This document shows, one piece after another, positions 1 to 12,219 of a stretch of DNA of 64,000 nt; position 1 is the stretch's first letter, and every line of letters begins with the position of its first letter. The notes beneath the pieces were generated by a model. That model saw only the letters and a list, made by a program, of their open reading frames with translations, searched no databases and had not been told where the DNA came from. This stretch comes from Temnothorax longispinosus. Taxonomy: Eukaryota > Arthropoda > Insecta > Hymenoptera > Formicidae. Position numbers and translations under genes: made by a program. The stretch is taken from NCBI RefSeq assembly GCF_030848805.1, contig NC_092362.1:6014001-6078000 (forward strand), in the 5' to 3' direction.

Positions 1-3000
1 CGGATTTTAAATACGCTGATGTAAATTTTTATTATATCGTTATATTTATTAGCTTTTTATAAACGAAATTTTCTAAGCAAAAAATTAATAATTTGGCATC
101 TTAAATACACTAAATCGTACGTATTGCGCTTAATTCTTAAGATTGACTGATGATGCAGTACCTGTATTGTAATCGTTTGCAACTCATCATGTCTTTTGCT
201 TATGATATTTTTTCTACGATTATAATAATTACTAAATATAATAAAAGGTAATTTATTAAAGTATTTAATACAGTTACTATATATTTGTAGAAATAAATAA
301 ATTGTATCTCGAGCTATTTCTGCGATATCAAATCAGTCAAATAACAGTTTTTTCAAGATAATCATTATAATTATTCTTTATTTAAATTGCAATATCAGAG
401 CGTTATTTGCATTCTATGTTTGACTCATCGATTTTAATTATATCTTTCCAAAGAAACTTCGCTACTGAAAAGGCTCCTTTAAACAAGGAGAAAGCTTCAA
501 ACTTAATTTGCTTTTTATAACAAGTAAATTATCTCATAATAGGAATACGAATGATAAGAAAACAGCCTCGTTACTGCAGATACTCTTGGCTTATGAATTA
601 ATTCAGTAATCAGCCAAGTTATCTGGAATAATATGACTGTTTTCTTTGAGTTGATAATTTAAAATCTCTTTTACTTAACAATACCTATCTCGATTTGTTG
701 ACAAAGCTTGATTCTGACGCAACTGACGTTTCTTCGCACGACGATGAGCTGTCAATAAAAGTGCATTGAGGCAACTCGTGACCGATGACGATCTCAGGCA
801 GAGCACGTGGGGCAACGTAGAGCTCGCCGGTAACCGATTATCGCCGAGCACGTGCGACACGGCAATGCGGAGAACTAGTGTGAACAGATCGTAGCAAATA
901 CCGGTTTCCCTTGAGCAGAATCGGCTGCACATGCGCATCGAACGAGAGCGGAGCGAGCTTGTGAGAGCGGTGTGTCGTCCTTGCTGAGAATCTCAGGCCT
1001 CGTAGCAAGGTCGATTACGCGTGTCTCTGATCGCCGCTTCGCCGAGCCGCCTCGTCCGATCATTATCGACGAAGCTTTCTCGCCTAGTCGTGACAAAAGC
1101 GCAGAGTCGTGGGGGCTCGTACCGTTCACATTTCACGGTTACGTGATTAGGGCGAAGATATGAATCTAATCGACGCTAGGACGTCGTTAAATTAACACTA
1201 ACGAAACGCGACGGTTGTCGAGATTGACTGTCGCGTGATAATAAAGATGTAAACGAGCTAGCATTAAAGTTTAGATGTTGCGACCGCTTATCGAAGTCGG
1301 ACGGCTCGCTGGTTGCTAACATGTGCATGCGTTCCTCTTTGAAGCTGCGTAGCTGGATGGAAATGTGAGAGGGATTGCCGTTAACGATTTCAGCTTACGC
1401 ACGCCGGCGCTAAACGAAGACGAATGGATTTTCTCGGTAGGCAGGTCTACGCGCGAAACGTCACGTAACCGAACGGACTTAACGACGTTAATTTCAACGT
1501 ATCGCGACACATGTGCTAAGATGACGAGCCGAGGCACATTAAGATTTGCGTGATTCGAAATCTTCGAAAGTCGTACGCGTCGGAATGGATAACAGCTAGG
1601 ATGTATCAATAACGCGCGGTATGATTCCGCGTAATAACGATTGTGTGTTATACAATACCGCGAAATCAGGCGGATTCTTTCGTAGCTCGAATTACTTGAT
1701 ATCTATCTACGAATAGCCTTTTTCCTTCGATCTATACGTAATAATAAGGATTATGTCAAAAGACAAACACGCTCGTATATATGACGAATACATTAATGCT
1801 GAATTGGATATATCTGAGAAATCTCATGAAAGTAATAAACGAATTATTTTTAATAAAATAGCTAATTAAACGATTAACAACAGATATAATTAAAATAAAA
1901 TTAGAAGAAATTAAAATTAATCTTCTCCCTTTCTCTCTTTCTCTTTTCGCAATCTCGCAAAATCTGATGTCAGCTGGCTGGTGCGCTCTGCAGTAACCAA
2001 ATGGCATCAATGGCGATCTGAGCGCACCTCTAAGAACCTGTAGTTGATACGGGTTTCAAGTACCGCTTTCCAAGTCATTACATTGTTAAATTTACGTGAA
2101 AATCCTTGTACACGGGAAATCTCGAGATTTTTAAAGTCTTTTTTTCTCTCTGCGGTAACACAAGCTCACGTTTTCACGCCAAACCGTGTACATGATATCG
2201 TGTTAAAACTTACAGTAAACGACCGTTTCGGCCAAACAAATTCAACCGAACATCAACCAATGACATAATGTGCGCCTTTAAATAGAGAGATAAAAGCTAT
2301 AGTGCTGTGTAAATATTTTAAAAAATTAGACTTACACCCCTATGGCTTTTACCCCTCCAAATAAAAAAAACATAATTATACTGAATGTATACAAAATAGA
2401 AAACAATAGGCGTTTATCTTGTACACGTAAGTGAATCGCGCGTACCTATCATTAATCTATATTGTAAATGTGTACTTGGCGCCTTTTTTTACCTGTTTTG
2501 AAAATTACATTTAGGTACGTGGTATCATTAACAAAACAATATTTTCACAAGTTTGAACTATTCAGTATATCCGCTGTGATCTACTTTTCATTAAAAAGTA
2601 CTCAAACATAAATTACGCGAGAAAAAAGGCTCAGAAAGGCTTTATCCAAGAATCGTTACGTTTCTTCAATTAGTAAAAACGTACGCTAACATTTATATAT
2701 TGACCCGCTAACTTAATCTTTCTTTAGCAGAACATCAATTTTTTAAGAAAACTTACAAAGCAACCAATTTTTTCTTCTTTGGCAACTTTTTAGCAACAAA
2801 TGAGGAACAAATAAAAATATTAGTTAGAATTAGTTCTGCTTAATTTGTTCCGCTAACTAATAAGACGTCGCGCCGCCAAAAATTAAATCCGGCTCGTCAC
2901 CACGCCGCTGTGTGTATCAACATTGAAAAATCAATGGTAACTCGTGACGTAGGTGTCCCGCCTCAACAGCAGCCAATGGATGCGCTCGTCCGTTCCCACC

Positions 3001-3558
3001 AGTCTCCGTCACGACTCGCGAGACCCTCGCTCGTCCACGCGCGGGACCGGCGTGCTTATTCCGTAGCGAACTGCCGCATTGTACGGACGTGAAGTTCAGA
3101 AACGAATTGCCGGAATAGGCGAATACGCCGTATATAGCTAAACGAAACGAACAGAGAAAAGAAAGACGCACGCACACATCGCAAACGCACTTGTGCAAGC
3201 GCGACGTGTATTAACTTTTCCAGTTCGATCTGCAGGACGTAACGGTCGTCGTCACGGACGTCAACGTCGTCAGCATCGTCAACGTGAATCGACATCGCTC
3301 GCGATTAATCACGGAGCGGAATTGTGCGATCGCGAATCAGCGTCGAGAATCCGAACAAAAACCTGCCGACACGTCAGTGTAAAGATCGGCCTTCTCTCTC
3401 ATTCTCGCATAGCAAGGTGTCAAAACTTTCTAGAAAAGGAGAAGTCAGGATAAGCTACGAGAAGCTACGAGAGCGACAGAGAAAGAAGAAGGTAAAGGGA
3501 GGGACGAGCCGACCGAGCAGACGTGTGAAACGGAGACGGGACAATAAAAGCCGACGAG
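1..3558. other. gene-free upstream region and probable promoter of first gene
   Basis: I see no convincing exon here. Bases 1-50 resemble 39484-39530, and 2466-2520 resembles the reverse complement of about 39540-39585 (both contain TACTTGGCGCC), so the left edge carries pieces of the repeat family found in the middle of the window. From about 2870 to 3558 the sequence becomes CpG-rich and purine-rich, as expected of an insect promoter and 5' untranslated region ahead of the ATG at 3559. Short open frames in this stretch lack splice context and look like chance. Confidence 0.5.
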
Positions 3559-6500
3559 ATGGCGTTTATGATGCCCGTGGTGAAAAACGAATGGGACATT
3601 TACAAGACTAATCGGAATCGGCGGTCGTCCGAGTGCTCGAATCCGCAGGCCTGTCGCAGCCGGAAGGTGAGTGAATTGACGTTTACTTTACACGGTGCGG
3701 CGTTTTTTCAAATACGCTTCGAGTGACCGAACGCTCTCTCGACTGACGTGAGTGAGACAGGTGGAAAATTGCGGGACCGTTAAGACGCGCATATGTCATC
3801 ATCATTTATGTTTAAATTTCCGTGCCTCTATTTACGATACAAAGTAGGTAGAAATGTAAAACGGGTAACTTATTCATTATACAAACGCCACTTTCAATTT
3901 TTTTTCTACTTGAAAATTCATCGATTTAACCTATTTATACTATTTGTTGAAATAATGATAATTAAATATATTTATTTTAAAAGTGACGTCCGTATAATGA
4001 ATAAGTACATGAAACGAAATTGACATTAAATAGTAGAACTCTCTTGAGAAATATAAAATTGCTAAAAGTCTAACAAATGTTGTCGTTTCGCAAAGCGCTA
4101 TAGTTGAAAAACGCTGTACCAAATATAAAAAAGTAATCTAATGTAGGCAATTATGTGCATTATTGGCAATATATTTAAAACACGAAGATGATTCTTCGAG
4201 AAAATTAGTATAAAAATTATAATTTCACGCTATCACGGATAAGAAAATTAACATGTACGGTATTAGACAATGGACGCGAAAGAAAATCGCGTACAACTTT
4301 GTGCACGACTTTTTTTCGTTTCGTATTGAAAAGAATAGGAGTTTAATCTTTTCATTCGTATCGTACGAACCGTTGCATAACATAGCGATACAAGCCGCCG
4401 AAAAAAGATCGGATGTTGATAAACATTAATTATGGTGCGTGATTGTTTCAACGCGTCACAAAATTTCGAAGCTCTCCAAGGCGATTTTAATTTGCAAGAT
4501 ATTATACTAAATTTAGATAACAAACGGTTGTTGAAACAATCCAGTTCATGTCGACAGAGCGCCAGTGACGTAACTGCGCGTCTTCATTGTTAAGTATGTA
4601 TATATTACTTTAATCGCTTATCGACGGTAATGTACGAGAGAGAGAGAGAGAGAGAGAGAAAAAGAGAGAGAGAAATAAGTTTGCAAGATAATCTAATCTC
4701 TCTCTTGAAAACTTACATGCGTAGTGGGGATACCGTTTTACAAAATTGCAAGAGACGGTGACTTTTAACAATGCTGGCGCCAGCGACCGATTTTGATGCG
4801 TCATCCGCATATTATATCGTTGCGCGTATGACCAGCGCAACAGCATTGAAAACGTGCACCGAAAATAATGTCCTTTTAGCCTAAGGAAAATCGTAATGCG
4901 CATATTTTTTTTTGTCGAGCGTAGTTTTTACACGATTTTGGGATTGCGGACCGACGCGAAAGAATTGCACAAGGTCTCCGTCGGTCTTCGCAAAATTGTG
5001 ACATGACGAAAGGACAACGGAGGTGATTTTATTGTAAATCTAAATTTTTGCCAAATAGTTAAATCCAAATTCCGATAAAGACGCGTACTATAAAATCTCA
5101 TTCTCACAGACACTTTGTATATAGAGTCTTTTAAGATTTGTCCCGATACTCTGTTACGTTTTTGCAATGTGTATGCATTACAGTTTTTACATGTTTTTTT
5201 GTGTGCGTTATTTTTAAATATAAAATGAAAACAATCTTTTCACATCAAGATCAGAATAATTGAGAGTATGAGAATTAATTTCGAATTACGTAATACGCGC
5301 ATCTCTAGAACTAAAATTTCGTTAACGTAAAATTAATCTGACAATAACGAGTTTGGCTAGAATAGAAAGATTTCGTATACGTATTAACTTGGGATGTTTT
5401 GAACTTGTAAGAGTTCTCTTATGGTTTTTAAAATATTAAATTAAATTTTCCGAGTTTACATTAAAGAGAAGTTATCTCTGTCATAGAAATTTTAACCGCG
5501 AGAAAGTTTGCGACATATGCCGCAATGGAGATTGATAGCTTCTTCTAAACTTCAACGTCGATCGTTCTCTTCGCGTCCGGCATTCGTCGATAAAATAGCT
5601 CGGAAAAAGTCGGGCCTTTTTTTCTCGTGAAATCGTTGCCGTAAAAGATCAACTCGCCGCACTCGGAACCGGTTTCCCCTTGGCGTCGCTAAAAGTCCGG
5701 CGAAATTGTATTTGCAGACACCGAACAAGCACAGTCAATAATAAGTGACGATGGGAACCACGTGTCCCGGCGGATATGTGCGCCGGCTAGTTTATTTTTA
5801 TCACGACGTAGGCAGTTATGCGCATAATGTCGAATTGCATGCGGTACGCGGTTTACTGCGCTCGTAAATGTTATCGCAAATGTCGCCGATGGCATTGCGA
5901 CTTTTGTATTTATCCGTCATTTACGTATGAAACGAATTTACAGTGTACAGTGACAACGGCAATTACAAATATTAATTAACCCTCCAGTAAGCGCGTGAGA
6001 ATTTCAAACGTAAAAAAGCGCGTGAGATGTAAATTACATTCCACGTTATTTATTATAACTATAAATATTAAATCAATTAATATTCGTTGTTTTCTGTTTG
6101 ATATTATTCATTGTTGCACATATCTTAAAGCGCATATTAACATATTGAAATTTCAATTTTAATGTTTTTTTTTTATAATCGGTTCTGTATTAAAATAAGT
6201 CTAGAACATTCATAGTTTACAAGTTGTTGTAGGGTGTAAAATTGTAAGATACCCTACGCACCTACGGAGGGTTAACGAGAGTTATACGCGCGAAATTATC
6301 ATAATCATTAATGCGCCAATAGATACCTATATGAGAAGTTCGGGCATAATAATAATAATATTTTTATTTACCATAGTATTTCCTTATGCAAATGTCACTT
6401 ATTACTCCGTCTTATTCGAATATCTTATATATGTATATATCTTTGACGGTCATACTTATCCTAAGTAAAAATTTTTTTAAATTCGAAATTTGAGTAATTG

Positions 6501-9500
6501 AATATCAGAGAATGAATAAACAAAACAATGACAGAATATTAATTATTACAATTTAATTATAAATTATTTTTAAATAATTTTATAAACAGATTTTATTTAT
6601 GATATAAATTAAATTCAAGATTAAAGTAATGTCGAGGTAAATTGAGACGTTTATATCATATAGTGATCAGATTTATACGAGGGTGAAATAAATTGTTTGT
6701 TCAATCATTTCTAATGGACACAGACGTCCCTATAGGTTTAGAACACCATGTACTTTATATATGTGACGCGACATTGCGCAAGCTTTGGTCAGTTGGTTTT
6801 GCAATGTATCATGCGGTGAACTTTCATACGGTGAGATTCTCAGTTATCAAAAGTCCCTCATCTGTCGATCCATTCATTCATAATCACGTAATACGTAATA
6901 AATATAATAGTGTGTATATTTATATATCGCGTATTTAATCTTGCTGACAATTAAAATTAATAATCTTTCAAAAGATTGATTATCAATATTGATATGATAA
7001 AACTCGGATAAAATTTGGATTTTCCAAAATTGTTATTTATGATGTCATATATAATTCTATGAATCATTCGCTATGTTAGTTTAAACCAATTAACGTATTT
7101 TGACACATTGAGAATCCATATTTAAATATTCTTCAGTCGCATAATTTGTAAGAAATCATTGTGACGAGAGTTTCATTGTTAGTTTTCTATTCTTATGCTC
7201 ATATTTTAAATCCTTTGATAAATTCTCGACACTGCTTCGTGAAGTAATAACGATAATTTGCTGATAATAATAGAAGTTTGTTGTTACCTAATGTGTTACA
7301 TAATACGCTAGACGTGAAGTTTCCTCATGAAGTTTTTTTCTCATTTGCAATAATATTTTAAATTATGATTAGATATAATATTAAGAAAAAAAACTATTAA
7401 TTTTGTAAAAAAAATTTAAATTTGTACTTTTTTCATGTAGTTAATGATAGTAAGTACAAAATTGGAAAACTTCTTAAAAGACTCGGCGCAAGAATGAAAT
7501 AATTCCATAACTCTTCAACCGTGAAGAGAATGCTTTATTACGGGAATATTACGGTTTTAACAAGAATCGCGACAAGAGTCATGCGCGAGTGAAAAGAATA
7601 TTTACAAGGCACAAGGCGATGAGGTGACATAACTGTTTTCATTTTATGTAAAGTTAACAATCTTCGGTTGCGCCCTGAGTATTTTCGCGATGCCGTTTCT
7701 TGAACTTGGCCTGCTACACTTAAAGCGAGGATAAAGTACGAAAGCCGGTGGTTTGTAGATGGAAACGACGCACAAAGAATGATCGGCAAAAAGTGAAGAC
7801 GCGAATATCCTTTTCCCTATCTATTTGTTAAATAAAAGAATCAAGTAGGACGTTTATTTTGAAAGAACCGGCAAATTTGGCAGCAGCTGATAAAACAGCA
7901 GCTCTCTCGTATCGATATCTAATCTCATCACCTTTCTAATCTAATAAGTCATGTAATACGACAGAATCCGTTTTCAAAATAAACGCTTCGAGCAGGCTGG
8001 AAAAACGAAAGACACGCCGCGCAAAGCAATAAAATCACCTCATCTCAATTGCTTCAAGCTTAAATCTACTTTAATGACTTGAGTCCAAATCTATATTATA
8101 ATCAATATTTTAATAAATTATTCTGAACTTTCCTTTAAAAAATTAATCTCATGTTTCAAATAGAAATATATTTTTACTGTTAATTCTCATTTTTTTCAAA
8201 ATATCTATATATTCGCCTGCAGATAAGACGCTAAAATAGTAAACAGTTTATCCTTTTACATCGTAACGCGGAATTTGCATGATAAATACATAATTACATC
8301 GAAATTGCACAGCATCACATAATTTACAAGCAGGATATTTTGAGACAATCAAAACGATGGTAAAACTTAAAATCGCAATAGCTCTTATAGCTCCAAGGAA
8401 ATCAATCCTCTATTTATAAATAGGATAGTCAGTAATATATGCGTTCATACATTTTCCCTAATTATATTATCTTTATCATATTGCGCACACGACACACGCA
8501 CACGACACACGCACACGACACACGTAGCTATCGAGGGAATCTTACGGGCACGATACCGGCAAGGTTCTCGAACGCGGACAGGCCGAGTCATCTTGAATTA
8601 TTCAGCGCCGAAGTGGGATAAAGATCGGAAAAAGTATCGTGTATCGCGCATATGACGCACGCGTAATACATTCATCGCGCTTACGGCCGCGGCGCGGCGT
8701 ACGTGCCCTTCTCCACGTACGATCCCCGCTGAACTTGCGACCACGTGCTCGTATTGTCATCACGGTAGGCAGCGGTAAGTGGCCGATTAGGTCAGATTTG
8801 TTTCGTGTGTAAGCTTCCCTCCTTTTACACATACACAGTAACAGCAAATGAGATCGAATGACGATAGCTAGTTCACGCAGTGATTCTCATATTCTCTGAA
8901 ATAGATTTTATTTATCACCAAGAAATTTTATTCTTAAATAAAAAATAAGAACATCTGTTTTTATATTCTAATAAAAATTTAATAAAACGTTTTTTTTTAA
9001 TTTTCTTTATTTTAAAGAACTTTATATTTTCTAAACATGCTAAAATTTCTTAATATTTTGCCATATTATAGTTATCTTCTATAATTTCTAGTAGACATGT
9101 GAGATGCGTAAAGATTATTTACTAAAATAAATTATTTAAAATTCTCGACGAATATAATCCTTCTTATTCAAATATAATCTTTATTGTCACTGCGACTAAC
9201 TCGTTCTGTCTACGGCTCCAACCTCACCGAATCTACTCTCGCTGTTGTATTACGTGCGGTTACGCAATCCACATATCACAGGCGAAATGCGACGCAATGT
9301 GTACTGATACACGCGCGCAAACGAAGTTTGTTGTCTATAAATGTTTCTCACTTAATCTTACCGCGATCCCTGACTCATATTTATAAAGAACCTCTTATCG
9401 AAGCGTTAAAGTGAGATAAAAATAGAAGTGTTGAAAATAAGAACAACGATCGATTCGCCGTGTTATCGGTGTATAGGACAAGTTCAGAACAGGTGTTCGG

Positions 9501-11414
9501 AACCTATTTGCCACAGTTCGTTTGTTCAACGATTCATTAATATTCCGAGTTTCACATCGACCGCAATGAATAAATCTATTCTCGTTTAATAATTAACATC
9601 TGTGCATAGCTTAAAGTTTGTCAATAATAGATAACGTACAGGTTTATTTTTTTTTTTTTTTTAATTAAAGCATTTACAAATGTTGTAACAAATTGCAGAA
9701 ATAATTAAATTTCTAAATAATTACCTGAGAAAAAAACAAATAATAATTTAACATTATATATTAATTTAATTCTTCAAACAAATCGAAAATAATTAATTCC
9801 ATAATTAAATGTATTTTGATTATTAATGCTAGCAGGCATATATTTCATTTATTGCCAGCTTTCGGAATTAATTCGAATATGATTTACAGAGATTTTTGGA
9901 ATATTGTTATCGAAATTTATATGTAAATCTAAATGCATAAATTTACATCTAAATTCAGCATTATTAACAAATTTCGCGGACATTTTTTAGTAGTTCTCCG
10001 ATATGATCCGCGTAAACAAAAAAAGCTCGACGAAAGTGTGTGCGTGGTTATAATTAGGCGTTGATATAGCCATATCGCGATAATCCATGCACGTTGCATG
10101 GATTAAAAAATGCGCAGTGTACAAACTAACAGCTTCGCGTTATATAATTGGTATAATGATTTCTCGTGAGATTGCGTTAATGGCCAGAATGCGTTCTGGC
10201 AGTAATAATCGTATCTGTCTCGTACTGCGTACTTGCAACTTTCAATGTCACGTGCTCGAGTTGGCTCTAAATATCGACATGGAAGGACAAAGAGTTGATT
10301 AAAAATATCCCGTTCACGCGTTTTTATAACGGTAGAACGCATTATCCGTGACGGAAATTAACTCTTCATTATGTATCATATACAAAACGAAGTTATACAT
10401 TATAGATATATTTTTTCTATATTTAATCGTTATTATACGATAGAGACTAATTGCGAGATATATTAGTCTGTTTATATACAGGGAAAAATAAACATTCTAC
10501 AGCCAAGGAAAGCACTTAGGTACTTATGTCATTTTATTTCTTTTCATCAACGTACGGCCGAATCCGCGATAATTCAGACACTTGTTAACTTTATCCTTCG
10601 TGCGTATAAATAAGCGCGAAAAATATTGTTCTGAATAAACTCGGCGCTCGCTCTGTAGAAATTTACTCAGGTAACTGACTGAAAAAGTCGTTTCTCTTTC
10701 CTTATTACCATCAATTTAAAAAAAAGAGGTATAATAGTTCATATCTCTTCAAGATAGACCGGTTTTAAAATACGTTCAAATGCTCTATCTAAAATCAGAC
10801 GTGGCCGATATTTTATTCAATTAAAAAGAGCTCTGTTGGGGTAATTTATACTAAGGCAATATTTAGAATTCTAGTTCGATGAAGTACATGTGACGCATTT
10901 GTTTCTTTTAATAACAGTTATTAGTGTTTCAGCTATATATCAAGAAATAAATACATATGTATAAAAGTTATTTATAAAAAGGATCTTTATAAGTTTAATG
11001 CTAATAATGCACATGATAAGACAGCGATAACTAAAAACGAGCTGATTACTGTCGTAATCATGGAAAATTTTAGCCAGGAAGTTTTCCTCGTGCTATAATC
11101 CGGAACATACATTTTTCTGATCGCAGGTGTCTGAATGTTCCAAGTCGGAGGGTCCGTCATTGTCGACCTCCCCCGGTTCCGATTTTCTCACCTCGCCGGC
11201 GCATCGGTCCACGACCTCGCGGCACTTCTCGAGAACGTCCTCGAGAGCGTCCCAGAGCTCTCTTCAGAGCCCGAGCAAGAGCACAGGCACGTCTCCGCCG
11301 AAGACCGGCAGCTCAAACTCCCTCAACAAGTTCCATAATCGACTGGTCGACAAGCTAAAGCGCTCGTTGAAGAAGGCGGAAGATTGCGCGGAAGATCAAC
11401 GGAACCTATCGTGA
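3559..11414 (+). CDS. two-exon gene for unrecognised Ser-rich 131-residue protein
   Basis: Exons are 3559-3666 and 11127-11414. Exon 1 begins MAFMMPVVKNEWDIYK and ends with a strong GTGAGT donor; exon 2 follows a pyrimidine-rich TCGCAG acceptor. Both junctions are phase 0, so the joined frame is 36 + 95 codons and stops at 11412-11414. Residues about 37-100 are rich in Ser, Thr and Pro (low complexity, probably disordered and phosphorylated). The C-terminal ~30 residues contain LNKFHNRLVDKLKRSLKKAE, a likely basic amphipathic helix. There is no signal peptide or membrane segment. I do not recognise the family, and function is unknown. The compatible phase, matching composition and good splice sites make it likely real. 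Further exons or alternative 3' ends, including the exon at 24471-24530, cannot be excluded. The first AATAAA after the stop is at 12214. Confidence 0.7.
4635..4673. repeat. GA microsatellite
   Basis: An almost pure GA run of about 39 bases, interrupted by a short A stretch. Confidence 0.9.
5976..6275. mobile_element. piggyBac-type MITE with TTAA target duplication
   Basis: The block starts TTAACCCTCC and ends GGAGGGTTAA, giving inverted CCCTCC termini flanked by TTAA on both sides, about 290 bp long. TTAA target choice with CCY-starting termini is typical of piggyBac-superfamily elements. Near the left end a GCGCGTGAG motif occurs twice. Near the right end GTAGGGTGTAAAATTGTAAG is followed by TACCCTAC as a subterminal inverted pair. 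There is no transposase, so the element is non-autonomous. Confidence 0.65.
8485..8524. repeat. ACACGACACACGC minisatellite (locus 1 of 4)
   Basis: Three tandem copies of a 13-base unit, ACACGACACACGC. Related arrays occur at 23526-23553, 38303-38325 and 45381-45442. Confidence 0.8.
10081..10105. promoter_or_regulatory. 25-bp palindrome with paired TAATCC cores
   Basis: TAATCCATGCA, then CGT, then TGCATGGATTA form perfect 11-base arms around a 3-base centre. TAATCC is the established core for K50 homeodomains (Bicoid, Otx/Otd, Pitx, Goosecoid). Two inverted cores with this spacing could bind a homodimer. It lies inside the long intron of the Ser-rich gene, about 1 kb before exon 2. Regulatory function is inference. 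Confidence 0.3.
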
Positions 11415-12213
11415 AACAGTCAAGGGGTTTTGGGCCGGCCGCCCGCGTCCGGCTCAAAACCGATCGAGATTCGACGCACTTCGGCACCCGTTAACGTATC
11501 CGAGTCGAGCCGCAACGTGGTGGCACGCTCGTGTCCGGATCGGCCTTCAGCTTGGTAAAGGAGAAAGAAAGGAGGAAGAGATAATAATGACGGAGGAAAC
11601 GGGGAATGTGTGCGAATACGAGGGAGAAGAATCGAGAGAGAGGAAGATGCACGAATGTATGAAAGAAGAAGGAAGAGAGAAAGTTCGCACACGTTCAGCT
11701 CGAAAGCGAGCACGCTCAAGTTTGTTAGCCCAGTACGGACAAGGAAGAGAAGAAGATGGTTGAACGGTCCTCGAGCCGCGTGTTCGGCTCGCTGGATATC
11801 GATAGTCGATCGTGTCAAGAATCTTCGCGGGTCGAGAGACTCGATCGAGCGATCGCACGATGGTAGCATTCGAGAGGGCGAAGAGAGCTGCTTGGGACGT
11901 TCCTTTTGGACCGCAATATCTGTAAGATGGCATCCAGTTTCGTGACAACGTCGGCGTATAAAGGCCAAACAATATCGATGAGCCAATATCGAGCAAGAAT
12001 CTGATCTTACGTTCTCTTGGATTTTGAGAATCTGTTTAAGATGGCGAGAGAAAAGAGTGGAGGCAGGAGAAAAGGAACGAGGAGGACGGAAGGATCGCAA
12101 CCGATCGGTCGATCGAAGTGAGAGCGAGGATTTCGGGAAATCATCGAGATTCGAGAGTCGAAGGATAATCGTGAAGGAGGAAGGAGTCGGCGGAAGGAAG
12201 CGAGGTACATAAT

Positions 12214-12219
12214 AATAAA
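12214..12219 (+). terminator. AATAAA polyadenylation signal candidate
   Basis: First canonical AATAAA downstream of the stop at 11414, about 800 bases into a purine-rich 3' region. It is the likely end of the Ser-rich gene transcript. Confidence 0.4.

Larger units (their letters stand above)
3667..11126 (+). other. 7.5-kb intron of the first gene
   Basis: No coding exon is visible in this intron. It contains a GA microsatellite (about 4635-4673), a piggyBac-type MITE, an ACACGACACACG minisatellite and a palindromic homeodomain-type motif, each listed separately. The rest is AT-rich with a GC-richer island at about 8540-8850. Confidence 0.5.
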
